Source: Coniferiporia sulphurascens
Lineage: Eukaryota > Basidiomycota > Agaricomycetes > Hymenochaetales > Hymenochaetaceae
Direction of reading: 5' to 3'
DNA length: 64,000 nt
Assembly (NCBI GenBank): GCA_002794785.1
Contig: NBBA01000001.1
Span: forward strand, 1,860,001 to 1,924,000
Part shown: positions 1 to 11,519 of the stretch, one piece after another
How positions within the stretch are numbered: position 1 is the first letter of the stretch
How the letters are laid out: every line of letters starts with the position of its first letter
Position numbers and translations under genes: made by a program
The notes under the pieces: generated by a model
Database searches by the model: none
What the model was told of the DNA's origin: nothing
The model's input: only the letters and a program-made list of their open reading frames with translations

Positions 1-2551
1 TTGGCGGTGTTGTAGGCTTTATTACAGGCGCCGGCTGCTTGGGTTCCGGCTGGAGCTGCGTTGCAGGTTTCTGTGCTGCGACTGGCTTCGTAGTGGGGAG
101 CGGTTTTATGGGTTGCGTCACGGGCTGTGCTGCGGGTGCTTGTGGTACAACTGGTTTCGTAATGGGGACAGGCTTTGCAGGCCCCGTCACGGACTGTGCT
201 GCGGGTGTTTGTGGTATAGCCGGCTTTATAACGGGCGTCGGCTTTGTGGGCTGCGTCCCAACCTGTGTTGCAGGTTTCTGCGGTATGATCAGCTGTGCGA
301 CGGCGGTCGACTTCGTGGACTCTGGCTGAAGCTGCGTTGGATCCTTTTGCGGTACAGCTTTTTCTGTAATAAGGTCCGACTTATCAGGTTCTTTCCCAAA
401 TTGTGTCGAGGATTTCTGTAACGCAGTATTCAGTTGCGCCGTAACAGCACTGGGTTTCGCAGGTTCTGCCTGGAGTTGGGGCGCGGAATTCTGCGGCATT
501 TCTGCATCCGCAACGGGGGCTGGTTTTGTGGGCTCCTGTGACGCAGGTTTTTGAGGTACAGGCACCACCATAACGAAGGTCGGCTTCGTGGATCCTGACT
601 GAAGCTGCGTCACCGCTTTTTGCAGGACATCCGTCTCTGTAACGGGAGACGAATCTGCGGTTTCCCTCTTTAATTGTATCGCAAGTTTCTCTGCACCAGT
701 TGGCTTTGTAACAGCAGCCCCTTTCACTGGCTCTTCCTGGGGTCCCGTCGCGTTGATTGGAATTGCAGTTCCTGCATTGGGTGCGGACTTTGCGGGCTCC
801 AGTGGGACTATTATTGCAGACATCTGACTCGGGGATATAGCCAGCACCATATCCAACCCCATAACGGGAGTCGTTTCTGTAGGTTCCGACTCAGGTTCTT
901 GCTCAAGTAAACCCATGTCACGAGAGCGGCCGATTTGTCCAGTGTTAAGGAAGATACGGCCTTCTTCCGTCTGCCAGTTAACGTCAAAAAAGGAGACTAC
1001 ATTGGCATCTCGAGCAAGTTCGAGATACCCCTTTAGACCAGTCGCTCCGGCCTGCCGGTACGTTTCAGGGTTCGTCTGAATGAGTAGAATATCAAGAGAC
1101 GTCAACGATGTGCTTAGATTCCCGCGTATTCGCTCCTGTTCCAATACTTCGATCAGATCCATGAATGAACGGATATCGCTGTGTCTGATTTTGGGTCCGG
1201 GAGACGGGGGCGTTTGATAAGTGGCGTTGTGTGGTATGTTAATAATACACAGTTCGTGTAGATATGGATTGATATATGTGGTAATTCCGGGTGTGTCGCA
1301 AACGGCTGCCATAGGGTCACTGGAACTGTACTCCTCCACAAGAAGAGTATTAACGGATTCTCGGAGCTCTAGGCTAATAGTTTCCGCATTTTGAAGGACG
1401 GTAATCTCCGCGTTATTCTCATCATCCCGGAATTCATCCTCGGAACTGGGCCGGCAGGCTTGAGTAGAATCAGCTAGTGTATTCCCCACTATAAGAGTTT
1501 GAATTCCTCGAGAAACCTGATCCGATGATGGCGCGAAGGGACGTAATAATACCTGGTCATCGGTGTATGTCTGAGTGGCCCGCGAAGCAACATTTCGTCT
1601 CTGGTCCGCTTCACTTTCCCTGGATGACCCCATACTAAGTTTAGGTTTCAGCGATTGTACGCCGGTCGGAGGGAACGAGCTTGATACGCACCGGGTGGAG
1701 GCATGCTTTCCAAGGGAGGACACAGTATCACCTTCCCTAGTCATTCCAGTAACTTGAGATAGCTCCAATGGTTCCACGCACGTATGCACGGATGCTTCTG
1801 AGAGGGATGGGGACTCATGAACCCACGGCGACGGCAACTCGGGACGCGAGTATGAAAGTGGGAAAGTCTTTGCCATTATAGGACTTCGACTAATGAGAGC
1901 ACATGTTTTGACAGCGGGACTCTCGCATTCAACAATGTCGGATTTCCAATCAAGATTTCCATCAGCCAGATATTTCAAGCCGCGATGGGTAGCCTTAGGT
2001 GGAGATATGAAAATTACAACATGACCCCGCAGTCGAAGAGTGGAAACGGCGTAAGAAAAATCCCCGTCCCCAGTTATGAGAACAATAGTAGCGAGTCCCT
2101 GCCTTTCCAAGGCAAAAACCAATAGATCGACTTGTAAGATCGGGCCGGTCAGAATTTAGTAAAAATATTTTTTGGATAGCGTGCGGGTCACCTGTCATTA
2201 CTCTGTCAGCCGCCTCCTTCTTCCCATTGTGTGGTGTGTGAATTAAAGTCACCCCTGGAAGATACCTCGAGTTTACAAGCGACGCTAATGATGGAGGATA
2301 TCCTATTCACCTGAAGCCTGCAGTTCATAATGCCGAGCAGCATCGGGGCTTTTTAAACTCAAGTCCATGTAGGCATTGAAAACGGAGATGCATCCCAACG
2401 GTTGCACCGATTCCCGGATTTTTCCGGCTATCGAGTACCCTGAGCCAGGTGACGAGCAGCAGTTCTCTGACAATGTGTTAGAGATGGAATAGTTGAAGTC
2501 AAGTAGTATAGTAAACCCACCATAATCCCAGAAGATACCGACTCGATTCAT
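1..2551 (-). CDS. NYN-domain (PIN-like) putative ribonuclease with proline-rich repeat tail, 3' end outside window
   Basis: The exons I can join are 2521-2551, 2311-2466, 2192-2254 and 2130 to beyond 1, with introns of 54, 56 and 61 nt, all GT..AG and frame-preserving. The first about 140 residues form a NYN domain of the MARF1/limkain-b1 type. It starts RVGIFWDYENC, continues with KKEAADRVM, and contains LITGDGDFSYAV followed by a beta strand HVVIFIS. The acidic residues in WDYEN, in AADRVM and in GDGDF match the PIN-like metal site, so an RNA-directed nuclease role is inferred from the family. After the domain comes a long Ser/Thr/Pro-rich, probably disordered region. From about 590 down to base 1 it becomes an imperfect repeat of about 20-22 residues built on KP-x-PV-I-x-KP-x-VPQ-x-P-AAQ. 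The start ATG lies directly before the NYN fold. The protein has no stop inside the window. Confidence 0.85.
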
Positions 2552-2964
2552 AGTTCGAAGGATACGGATGCTCGAGTAAGCCCTTCTGAAGGATGCTCTT
2601 GCGATATAGTTCCACTGCACGCCTGCACGCATCCGCTTTCTTCAGAGATGAGGCAACTTGAGTCCAATGATCCAAGCAGTCATTCACCACTAGCAGAGGA
2701 AAGATAGAAACCCAGAAAGGCGGGCGAAAGCTTTAGGCCAGAGCCGCGAGAGTCTCAAGTCAGAGGCTGGCGTGGAAAACTTGAAGAGTCTTGCCATCCT
2801 AAAGGGCCTGCGCGAGGCAGGCGCATGCCCTATTGGCACTACAAGAAGAGGGACTCAGGTGCTTAATCCGGAGATGATTGATGGTACGATGTGATGCTCC
2901 GACACAAGTCCCCTCAAATTCCTTTCTCAAAAACTATATGCGCTCTTGTAAAACAAATAAACAC
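2552..2964. other. Intergenic, upstream of NYN gene
   Basis: About 410 bp between the start of the NYN gene and the first tRNA gene. It should hold the promoter of the NYN gene on the minus strand. I see no coding exon, RNA gene or clear TATA box here. Confidence 0.5.
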
Positions 2965-3039
2965 GGGTACATGGTGTAGTTGGTTTATCACGCTCGCTTA
3001 GCATGCGAGAGGTGTCCGGTTCAATTCCGGATGTATCCA
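2965..3039 (+). tRNA. tRNA-Ala (AGC), intronless copy
   Basis: The cloverleaf folds fully by eye. The acceptor stem is GGGTACA with TGTATCC and includes the G3-T70 wobble pair that is the alanine identity element. The anticodon stem is CTCGC/GCGAG around loop TTAGCAT, giving anticodon AGC. The T arm is TCCGG-TTCAATT-CCGGA, and the discriminator is A. The internal A box (TGGTGTAGTTGG) and B box (GGTTCAATTCC) are intact. A run of five T follows directly, a usual Pol III terminator. This is the best formed of three alanine copies in 940 bp. Confidence 0.95.
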
Positions 3040-3521
3040 TTTTTCCAGTTACAACTCTGTACTAGTGCTTTATTTTTCCGCTCTGTTAGAAATAGGTCAG
3101 TCCAAAACTCACTGTCTCCGATAAGGGGACAGACGGCTGCACGCCAACTAGGCACGATTTTGTGTGCGACTGACCTTCAGACCGATCTCCTCGCATAAAG
3201 GGACCAACATTATGGGTCTCTTTTTCTTCTTTTGGGGGGAGGGGCTGGAAACGGCGAAATGGCACGTTATTCCGGCGAGTACAATTCTCCATATGCGATC
3301 TTAATGCTGCGAGAGCGTGAGTTAAATGCTCCAGTCATTTTCGAAAGTCAACACGACGATTTAGTACGACAGTTCAGCGAGAAAACGCCGTTACTACGCA
3401 CAGAGTTAGTGAGCCGGCAGATCAATCCATATCATCGATCACGCGAGTTTAAAAAGACAATTACTGTAATAATTACATCGGCGGTCGCTCGTGCTCATCA
3501 AATACCTGTCACTGCCATCGC
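3040..3521. other. Spacer between tRNA-Ala copies 1 and 2
   Basis: 482 bp without a supportable gene. Apart from the tRNA bodies I see no extended similarity between this spacer and the flanks of the other alanine copies. Open frames across it lack fungal gene structure. Confidence 0.4.
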
Positions 3522-3604
3522 GGGTACATGGTGTAGTTGGTTTATCACGCTCGCTTAGCATTTGAATATGCGAGAGGTGTCCGGTTCAATTCCGGATGTA
3601 TCCA
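3522..3604 (+). tRNA. tRNA-Ala (AGC) with 8-nt intron
   Basis: The mature sequence is identical to the copy at 2965-3039: same acceptor, anticodon and T arms, and G3-T70 pair. It carries eight extra bases, TTTGAATA at 3561-3568, between the base after the anticodon and the last loop base. That is position 37/38, the canonical site of eukaryotic nuclear tRNA introns. The intron is very short. The T-rich run downstream (from about 3606) can serve as Pol III terminator. tRNA-Ala introns are not the commonest class, and the neighbouring copies lack one. Confidence 0.92.
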
Positions 3605-3828
3605 TTGATTTTGCTTTGTTTTTAATTACAGTGGTTAGTAGAAGGTGCTACGTAGTCATGCCTTCTTTCTAAATATGTTCGTATCCAGCGGAGTAAGGCA
3701 GGCAGATTATTATTGGTTGTACCCTAATTCTCGTTTAGGTTCAGAGGATTCTGTCATAAAAACAGATCAATCAGCCACATTAAATGTAAAGGAGGGAAAA
3801 TGTTGTAAAAATACAGTCTTAAGGATGA

Positions 3829-3903
3829 TGGATACATCCGGAATTGAACCGGACACCTCTCGCATGCTAAGCGAGCGTGATAAACCAACTACAGCATGTA
3901 CCC
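3829..3903 (-). tRNA. tRNA-Ala (AGC), copy with altered A box (possible pseudogene)
   Basis: On the minus strand, the sequence is the same as the copy at 2965 except for G to C at tRNA position 10 (ATGCTGTAG instead of ATGGTGTAG). This breaks the G10-C25 pair of the D stem and changes the nearly invariant G of the A-box promoter. Acceptor, anticodon and T arms are unchanged and there is no intron. The nearest T5 run lies about 20 nt past the 3' end. It may be a weakly expressed gene or a young pseudogene; the sequence alone cannot decide. Confidence 0.8.
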
Positions 3904-4222
3904 CACAACATTTTCCTTTTTTAATAGAGTCCTAAATACAGAAACGACGTTTTTTCTTTACGATGCGCTAAGCGCATGGAGAACATACTCTTCAACGCGC
4001 GGCCGTACACACCTTTTCTATGGTGAAACACATCTTGGCTGTTTAGGCTCGCGAAAACGACTGCTTGGTAGTTGAGGGAACAGCACTCCGGACCAACAAA
4101 TTTATCGACGCGAACAGGGCCGGAAGGGGGATGTCTACAACTAAACCCGGGATTGTTGCATTGAATAAAATTAATGTAGTCATGGACATGGTCATATTAT
4201 GTTGGACAAAAATAGCAGACAT
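3904..4222. other. Spacer between tRNA-Ala copy 3 and tRNA-Lys
   Basis: About 320 bp in which I see no gene, repeat or regulatory element I can support. Confidence 0.4.
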
Positions 4223-4316
4223 GCCCGCCTAGCTCAATCGGATAGAGCGTCAGACTCTTACGAGTCATCTAATAGGTGGAATCTGAAGGCTGCGAGTTCG
4301 ACCCTCGCGGTGGGCT
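4223..4316 (+). tRNA. tRNA-Lys (CTT) with 20-nt intron
   Basis: Acceptor stem GCCCGCC pairs with GGTGGGC. The D stem is GCTC/GAGC, the T arm GCGAG-TTCGACC-CTCGC. The anticodon stem TCAGA/TCTGA encloses CTCTTA, then a 20-nt intron at 4261-4280, then A. The mature loop is CTCTTAA with anticodon CTT, so it reads AAG lysine codons. The intron sits at position 37/38 as expected. A T6 run at about 4325-4330 is a good Pol III terminator. Confidence 0.94.
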
Positions 4317-4786
4317 AGTGATTCCTTTTTTCTTTCTTCAAGCCTTAACTGCATAAAAAGGACTTGCTTCTTGATTATTGCTTAAGTATGATATTTTTGT
4401 TCCGGAACGCACGGGTGAATCATGGAGAATACAGAAACGGTATTTATTCGTGCTGTCTGAGATCGCTAGAAAATACATCCTAAGTAGTGAGCCCGTCTGA
4501 ACAGAAAAATACAGAATGGTTATGCAAAACAACGGCGAACGTGATTGTACGAGATGGGTTTAAAGCGGATCAGGATGAATGAACATGACAGGGTTAGGAG
4601 AGAAACACAAGCAGAAAACCAAAGCAAAGTAAAAGCTGGAGCTGCAAATAATCTAGCAACCATAAACACATAAATACAGTTATAAATTTTGCCGACCATA
4701 GTAACACCGGCCGTACTGTTTCACGTTTGTCCACTCGCAGACACGATCCCCGAGAACTTATCTGATTTGAGAGCTCCAGTAGTAAC
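4317..4786. other. Intergenic, between tRNA-Lys and P450 3' end
   Basis: About 470 bp, AT-richer than the genes around it. It probably holds the 3' UTR of the P450 gene. No supportable gene seen. Confidence 0.4.
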
Positions 4787-7051
4787 TCACAAGACGATCT
4801 TAGAAACCTTTAGCGGCAGCGCGGGGCCGTGTTCGAATCTGTCCTCAACATAAGGGCGAGTAATAATCGCATTGTACCTCTTGATCTCCGCTGCAGGTGC
4901 AAATGCAAAGTGTGGAAGGAGAGCAGCGAGGAACACTTTCATCTCTAGCACAGAGAAGCGCCAGCCGATACACGCATGTGGGCCAAAGGTGAACGACATA
5001 AGGTTCGCGAGACCCAGATGGGGGGATGCACTCGCAGGAAGGGCAAACCAGCGGTCGGGGCTAAAAGGAATAAAAAAGAAGCCATGAGATACGGAAAAAG
5101 GAGAGGATGCAATGAGGCGCAATACTTGAAAATTAAGGCGTCCTCGCCCCAGATGTCTTTGCTGTAGTTTAGACCCTCGATTGGGATATGTACATAACTG
5201 CCCTTGCGGATGCGCACTTCGCTCACGAGCTCGTTCGTGCGCAAGACAAGAGGTCGGCTCAACGGGATGAGGTCGTCCTTTGTCGCGACGCGGATTGTCC
5301 CATGCACAGGTGGTGCAATACGCAACGTCTCGCGGACTACCGCATCAAGGAAAGGGAGCCCGTCAAGTACGGCGGTCCGGTCCTTTTCAAGAAGTGCATC
5401 CGGGAGAGACGTCGAGAGTTCCTCTCGTAAGCGATTCTGAATTTCCGGATCAAGGGCAAGATAGTGGAGGGCCCACGCGATAGAGATAGCGGTCGTATCC
5501 GAGCCAGCGAACTGGGATACATAATTAAACCATATACTTTTTGACAACGATTCCAGAGCCTTACAAGAAATGTTGATAATTGGTCGAGGAGTTCGGCATC
5601 GGACAGACGGTGAGACGGCTTCTCCGAAAGGTTCGCCTTGACTTATCACGTAGAGTTCAGGTTGAGTACACTTAATTTCGCTCCAGAATGAAATAAATGC
5701 TCACTCAACAGCGAAAGAATGTCCTTATCCTGGATATCGTCCGACTTCGTGATCTCCGCCATAACCACTTGCTTTTTTGCCCTTACAAGTTCTTCGCCTC
5801 TTCTCCTAATCGTCCTTAGCGAAGCATTTACTTGTCGAATTACGTCGTCTGACCAGATTTTTTCGATGATGGGAAAGTACAACTCTGCGATGCGCTTGAA
5901 GCCTGACCCTTTCTCCACGTAGCAAAACATCGAGCGATAAGCAAGGTAAACTTCTTCGCTCTCATCCTCGAGCGCATGAAAGGAGTAGTCAAAGCCTGCA
6001 AGCCCGATGATGTCGAAAGTCGCACGCGAGACCCAGTGTGCAACGTCGATGATCGCTCCTTCGGTGACACCCTTTTCGTCCGGGTCGGACTCAGGTACAG
6101 AATTCGGGAGGGATTCGGGCGGAAGAGAGGCAATTATGGAATCCCACTTGCTCTGCAAACCCTCGGATACAATGGTGTCCCATTTGTCTTTGAGTTCTTC
6201 AGCCTATGAACTAATTAGTGAATTGTTCCGGTTCTCATACTAGTCCGTACCTTTTGAAACATGGTCAAGGAAATATCTTTAATGGCTTGTGAGGTAAATG
6301 CAGGGCCGATAATCCTTCGTTGTATGCGGTGCTGCTCGCCTTCCATTGCAAAGACACCTTTGTGGAACATGTAAGTATCGCCTCCAAAGCATGGCATTAC
6401 ACGTACCTCGTCCAAGGAGACGAGTTAAAAGGCCGCGAGTCTGCCAAGGCTTTTCATAAATGGGAGAGTTGAAGACGTGCGACACGACCCGCAGATCGAG
6501 CGACATGAGACGCAGATCGTACTAAACGACCATCGACCGCATGTTAAGAACAATTCCAAGAAGTTCTACAAAGTTGAACATACGGAGCCAAATCCGTGAT
6601 AGCGGAACGTTGTACCAAATTGTCTGACCCATTCTTCATGCGTGGTAGGCGTTCTCTCTGGGCTGTAGGGGAGGTTAGTATCTGGGTGCGAGGTATGGCG
6701 CGCCCGGAGGACGTACTCCATGACCTCGCGAAAGTGATTCTGCATCCTGTGGGCATCTGGTCCCGGTAGGTGTCTGAGAGGGTCTGAGGGCGGCCGGATG
6801 AGAAGCAAATTGACAAGCCACCAGAGACCCCTCAAAGCCTGTATAAGAGCAACCAGAGCCGAAGCCTTTCCAGCGAAAGCCAGTGCCTGTAAGGAGAAGC
6901 TTAACGCGTCCATGCCGGAGTGTACACCGAGTACAGCTGGAACTGGCGTATAAGCCAAGAAGATATAGGCGGTCGTACAGGCTAAGACAGCAGGAGGTGG
7001 TGGTGGGCGCAAAGGAACGGGAAAGTGGCTTGTTCTTTCCGAATGGCGCAT
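4787..7051 (-). CDS. Cytochrome P450 monooxygenase
   Basis: A multi-exon gene with the full set of P450 landmarks. The N-terminus has hydrophobic membrane segments (about residues 10-65) followed by a proline hinge ending RHLPGP. Then come the C-helix region GEQHRIQRRIIGPAF, the I-helix oxygen-binding motif AGSDTTA, the K-helix ExxR motif ETLR, and the haem loop FTFGPHACIGWRF with the cysteine ligand. The stop TGA is at 4787-4789. The start is the first ATG of the hydrophobic exon at 7051. It should be an ER-anchored monooxygenase needing NADPH-P450 reductase; the substrate cannot be told. The continuous frame from about 5650 to 4945 runs through introns and is not the protein. It is divergent from the acetyl-CoA transporter with 386 bp between the starts. 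No biosynthetic cluster genes accompany it. Confidence 0.92.
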
Positions 7052-7437
7052 AAAGCAGCGCGGGGGGCGTGCTAGCGAGAGCCCATGATTGGCAGTGCCA
7101 GTGGTGTTCGCTTGTCTCTTCTGAGGGCGTCGTTTGTTCCGTTTTGGGAGAGTCTAGAAGAAGCTCATCCTATTGCCCTGGTTGATAGTCTTTCCAGGGC
7201 AAAAATATTGTACATTAGCAATTAGACTCTTCAACGAATTGCTGAAATCAAAGGGAAGCGCATAACTTGTTATTGATGGGTAGATGGCTCACACCAGAGT
7301 TGTGATTAGTCGTGATGTATACAACTGCCTAAAACGCGCCCGTGACAAAAGGTGACCTGTAACGCCCATTATGTCACCTCTCCGCCTAGCATCGCCGGAC
7401 TGGACACGACTACTCGCGGTCGTTATAAGTCTGGTTC
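7052..7437. promoter_or_regulatory. Divergent intergenic region P450 / acetyl-CoA transporter
   Basis: 386 bp between two start codons pointing away from each other, so it should hold both promoters. I see no convincing TATA box and none of the RTCACRTG octamers found in other divergent promoters of this window. Confidence 0.5.
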
Positions 7438-9847
7438 ATGTCTGGCCTTGGCAACACGAAAGCCACCTCGCAGCTTGACCCAAAGCACGAACCTAGGCAG
7501 CGTCGCAAGCATAAATCCAAAGCGGCCGCTAGCTCCCCGTCCCCCGAACCCGATTCTGATTTCATGCCCGGGAACGGTGTGGTGTCGTCCTCACTGGAGA
7601 GCATTCACATTCCGCCGCGCACGCCGAGAACTGCGCGCAGCTATAGCAACAATGACGACGCAGTGGAAGAGGTTGAGTTGAGCCTTTTAAGCGAGGATGA
7701 GCGACGTGTGGCGGGCACGAGTGCAGAGGACGGCGACGCGTATGCGCCGTCGTTGAAGACGAAGGCCGGAATGTCTTCAAAGGACAAGCGTGGCATGATT
7801 CTCCTTATAGTGTTATGTGAGTCCAGACAAGTTGCCTTCCTAACTGCAACCTGACGGCCCTCTGTAGACCTTATTCAGGGTGTCCCGGTACGCTGGCTTG
7901 CTTTAACTGAGGCAATTACGCCGAAACTAATTTCCTCTGTTGCCAGCTTGGACTCGCGTTAGGCTCCGTTCCTTTCCTCCTGCGTGAACACCTCTCCTAC
8001 TCCCAACTTGCCATATTCGCACTAGCTAGTTACCCTTACTCTCTCAAGCTTCTATGGTCGCCTATCGTCGACTCCAGTTTTTTCCAGAGCGTCGGGCGTA
8101 GGAAATCGTGGATTATTCCCATGCAGCTCATTATCGGGAGCTTGATGTTCTGGATTGCGAACAATGTACAGGTTCTATTGGATTTAGTCAGTAGCTTTTT
8201 AATCCACTCTTCACTAAATAACACGCTAAATATTCGGACACGTAGCCCGCCGAAAATATTTACAAACTAACCTTCATTTTTACTACACTTGTTTTAATAT
8301 CTGCAACGCAAGGTTAGTTTCCAATGTTTGGCTCCCGGATCACAAAAGTGCTGATGCTCCCTTTAAGATATTGCCGTAGACGGCTGGGCTCTTACCCTCC
8401 TTTCTCATGAAAATCTCTCCTATGCGTCTACTTGTCAGACTATCGGACTCAATACAGGCTATTTTGCATCATTCACAGTCTTCCTCGCACTGAATAGTGA
8501 AGCATTTGCGTGCGTTAATGTTAGCCGTAAATGTATCATGCTAAAATTATTATTTTTAGAGAAAGATGGGGTATCCCTGTACTCTCTTTATCCACTTATT
8601 TGAAGTTCTGGGCTATGGTCTGCTATTCCGTCACCTTGTGGCTGATCTTCGTCAAGAAGGAAGATAGACCTTCGTCGGAAGATGACGACATGGACCTAGT
8701 CAAGGTTTATAAAATTATATGGGGTATCTGCAAGCTCCCTCGTAAGACCTCTTATTTCCTGATGTCGTGTCCTGTTAGATGCTGACGGTGCTTTCTGAAG
8801 ATGTTCAATCTCTTTTAGTCATCCATTTTGTTTGCAAGATAGGCTTCCAAGCCAACGAGGCCGTAACATCGCTGAAGCTTGTCGAGAAGGGGCTTGGTCG
8901 CGAGGATCTCGCTCTTGCAGTACTGATCGACTTCCCGTGCCAGATCGTCGGCGGATACCTTGCTGCGCGCTGGTCAGCGGGAGACAAGCCGTTGCGCCCG
9001 TGGTTGGCCGCATTTTGGGTTCGCCTTGGCTTTGCGGCTATCTGGGCGGTCATTGTCGCTCATTTCCCGGAGCCGCCGATTAGCAACTCGTATTTTGCGT
9101 TTCTTGTGGCGATGACGGTTCTGCAGGGCTTTTCAGTGTATGTCTATTTGTCTCTATCCGTGTTTCAGAGGTGCTTTCGTAGATACTCATGACGGTCTAT
9201 CATCAAGGACAATTCAGTTCGTCGGTATCAGTGCCTTCCATACGCGAATATCGGACCCGCTTATCGGCGGAACTTACATGACAGTAGGTCACTCCTTTTT
9301 CCTGTGCCAGACGTGACAGTGCGCTAAGTTTTCCTTCTTTGTCTGAAGCTTTTGAACACGTTTACAAATCTCGGTGGAACATGGCCGCGATTCTTTGTGC
9401 TCAAAGGAGTCGACTTCTTCACGATTGCGACGTGTAACATTAACGAAGGCGGGAGCGAAACTATCGTGGAAGGTGAGCTTTCTAACACGTGTTATCTATT
9501 TTGTCGAGTGCCTTCATTTTCTTTTGAACTTTGTTGCTTTCCGTTTACATGGCGACTTGTGCTGATTAAAATTTTCTCAGCGTCTGAATGCGTGTCTGAC
9601 TTGGGCAAATCTCAGTGCGCGGACATTGGTGGGAAGTGCGTGACGGAACGCGATGGATACTACATCGTCTCGGTCCTGTGCATGATCCTGGGCGCAATAC
9701 TCCTTACTACTTATGTCACACCGACCGCGCGACGCTTACAGGGTGGGTTTTCAATACGTAGTCACCGTTGTAGGCACATCAGACTAATCTCCTTCCCTTG
9801 CAGCTCTGCCTGTAAGCAAGTGGCGCGTAAAAAATATCCCCTCTTGA
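7438..9847 (+). CDS. Acetyl-CoA transporter, SLC33A1/AT-1 family
   Basis: Starts MSGLGNTKATSQ at 7438 and ends KWRVKNIPS with TGA at 9845-9847 after a final intron. A polar N-terminal tail of about 115 residues is followed by a multi-pass membrane protein. Diagnostic family stretches are GLALGSVPFLLREHLSYSQ, LLWSPIVDS, VDGWALTLLSHENLSYAST (8376 onward), TGYFASFTVFLALNSEAF, IDFPCQIVGGYLAARWS, and the C-terminal DPLIGGTYMTLLNTFTNLGG. These match the eukaryotic Acatn family that moves cytosolic acetyl-CoA into the ER/Golgi lumen. At least seven introns interrupt it, several near 60 nt. A cysteine-rich lumenal loop (CVSDLGKSQCADIGGKC) precedes the last membrane helix. Exact borders of the exons between about 8180 and 8800 were not all resolved. 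Confidence 0.93.
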
Positions 9848-11519
9848 TTTTATCGCCTGCCATACCCATGCCTCCCACTCCTGGTGCAAAAACATGTAGA
9901 TTTCGGATCTTTGATGGTGCAGACTGTGCCATAGGACTTGTACTCGTACATAAAGGCCTAATCAAAGCTAGAGAACTTACGGAACTCTAGTGCGGTGGTG
10001 GAGTGCTGACTGTATGTGTGCCGTCTGCTGACCCAGACGTGCACCCTCCGATCGGACATTTGGTTCTCTGTGTCCCTTATTTGACAAAAAGTGGCTGAGT
10101 GAGCTTGAGTAGTCATTGCTGACTTGTATACCGGTAGTCAGAGCAATGCAGATGAACTCCTATTCCCATCACCGATGATAGATTTGACTCGGTGGGAAGT
10201 GCGTCTAGGAGTTATCTGAGATGGACGGGACAGTAGCGTGACCCATTCAAGCTGACAACGATTTTGTCTGCAAAGCTGAGAAATACTTTTAAATCGGACA
10301 CGAATTCGGAGATATGAAAGGCGACGGTAATTTAGGAACCGCGAGCCTGCACCAGTGCAGAACACGTACGCACGGCGCTTGTCTCGGCCCCGGCGCTCGA
10401 CCTATGCGCATTGGTTACACACTACGCAGGAAGAGTGCGAATGGATATTCAGTATTGTCGGTACCGTCTGATTGCGAGCGCAGCCGCAGTAGCTTGGCGT
10501 GAAACAGCGCGCAGACGCGACGCGTTTTGGCTTATGCATATTATCTCAGCGCTAGCCGGAGGCCCGGCGCAACCAGTGTCCGGCATCTCGGCGTGAGCCG
10601 ACGCGCTCATGACGCGGCCGTGCTGGAACCTCTGCTTGTCGCCACTCTGCTCGTCTCACTCGTGTATCGTCCATCGTCCGTATCTTTAGCAATCAAACAC
10701 GCACTTCACGGCACCCTTGTCTTGAGCTCGCGATCGGCCTGCATTTCCGATTCCGTTTTTCGCTAGCACGCCCTTGTCTGCTCTTTTCGTCAGGTCTTTG
10801 CTCTATCTTCGCCAATAAGCGGTCTTGACTTTGCGTGCCATCGGCCCGGGAACTCTGCGCAAACTTGGATAACAGGTTTCGGAAGCAAGGAGCTTCAGTG
10901 CAGATAATTAAGACGGGCGTGCCGCGTTACGCTGCGCTGCGGCAACATGTATCAACACATTCATGGGAGATCCAAACATGCCTTCGCCACAGAGCACCTC
11001 TGTCTTCTCTGATGTTTGATTCTCAGATGAAGATCAAAAATCTGCGGTTGCGCAGCCAGGGATCCAACAATTGCAGCCACACTCTTGATCTAAGCGGCGT
11101 TGATGGCAATTACTCGGCCCTAAGGGGCTTAAGTTACCTGCCGATTGGAGGCCGCTATATCAGGGGAACTAATGCGCAGGCGCGCCGGTACCACGGTTTG
11201 GGGCTGTGCTCGGAATAGTTGCCACAAATGTAGCGTCCACTGTTCCGCTGCCGCGTACTTATAAATCCAGGCGGCACCGGTCCTCTCTTCAACCTATGTT
11301 ATAGCCCTCATACTTGCAGCCCTCGCCCCACCGCAAAAGGAGTCGAGTAACTGGTCTTTCGCCGACTTACCAAGAGCCTCGTGTGCAGTAACCCGCAGAC
11401 TGCACATGCTAGTATCTAGGCCGTGTACCCTTCATCCTACACATCACCACTCCGAGTTGCTCGTACCCCGGACGACCTAGGGTCGCTAATCGGTAGCCAT
11501 TCCGCGAATATACGAACTC
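9848..11519. other. Intergenic, no gene recognised
   Basis: About 1.7 kb. Long frames occur but have no start, splice or domain support. A TATA-like TATAAAT lies at 11260-11266, about 254 bp before the next start codon, and could serve the small gene downstream if its 5' UTR is long or spliced. Confidence 0.4.

Noticed and set aside
39..421. Gly/Cys-rich repeat frames on the plus strand
   Set aside because: They are the antisense shadow of the proline-rich repeat of the NYN-domain gene on the minus strand, whose frame is continuous with a recognised domain.
3645..3935. 96-codon plus-strand frame
   Set aside because: It runs straight through the third tRNA-Ala gene and has no domain or splice support.
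4945..5649. Long uninterrupted 234-codon minus-strand frame
   Set aside because: It is P450 coding sequence read through introns; after the AGSDTT and ETLR motifs it leaves the protein frame, and the haem loop is in another frame.
4787..7051. P450 as a tailoring enzyme for the secreted peptides
   Set aside because: It lies more than 30 kb from the precursor genes with many housekeeping genes between, and no UstYa/DUF3328-type gene is present, so a RiPP cluster is not supported.
10835..11218. 127-codon plus-strand frame upstream of the small gene
   Set aside because: No ATG at its start, no splice logic, and amino-acid composition without recognisable pattern.
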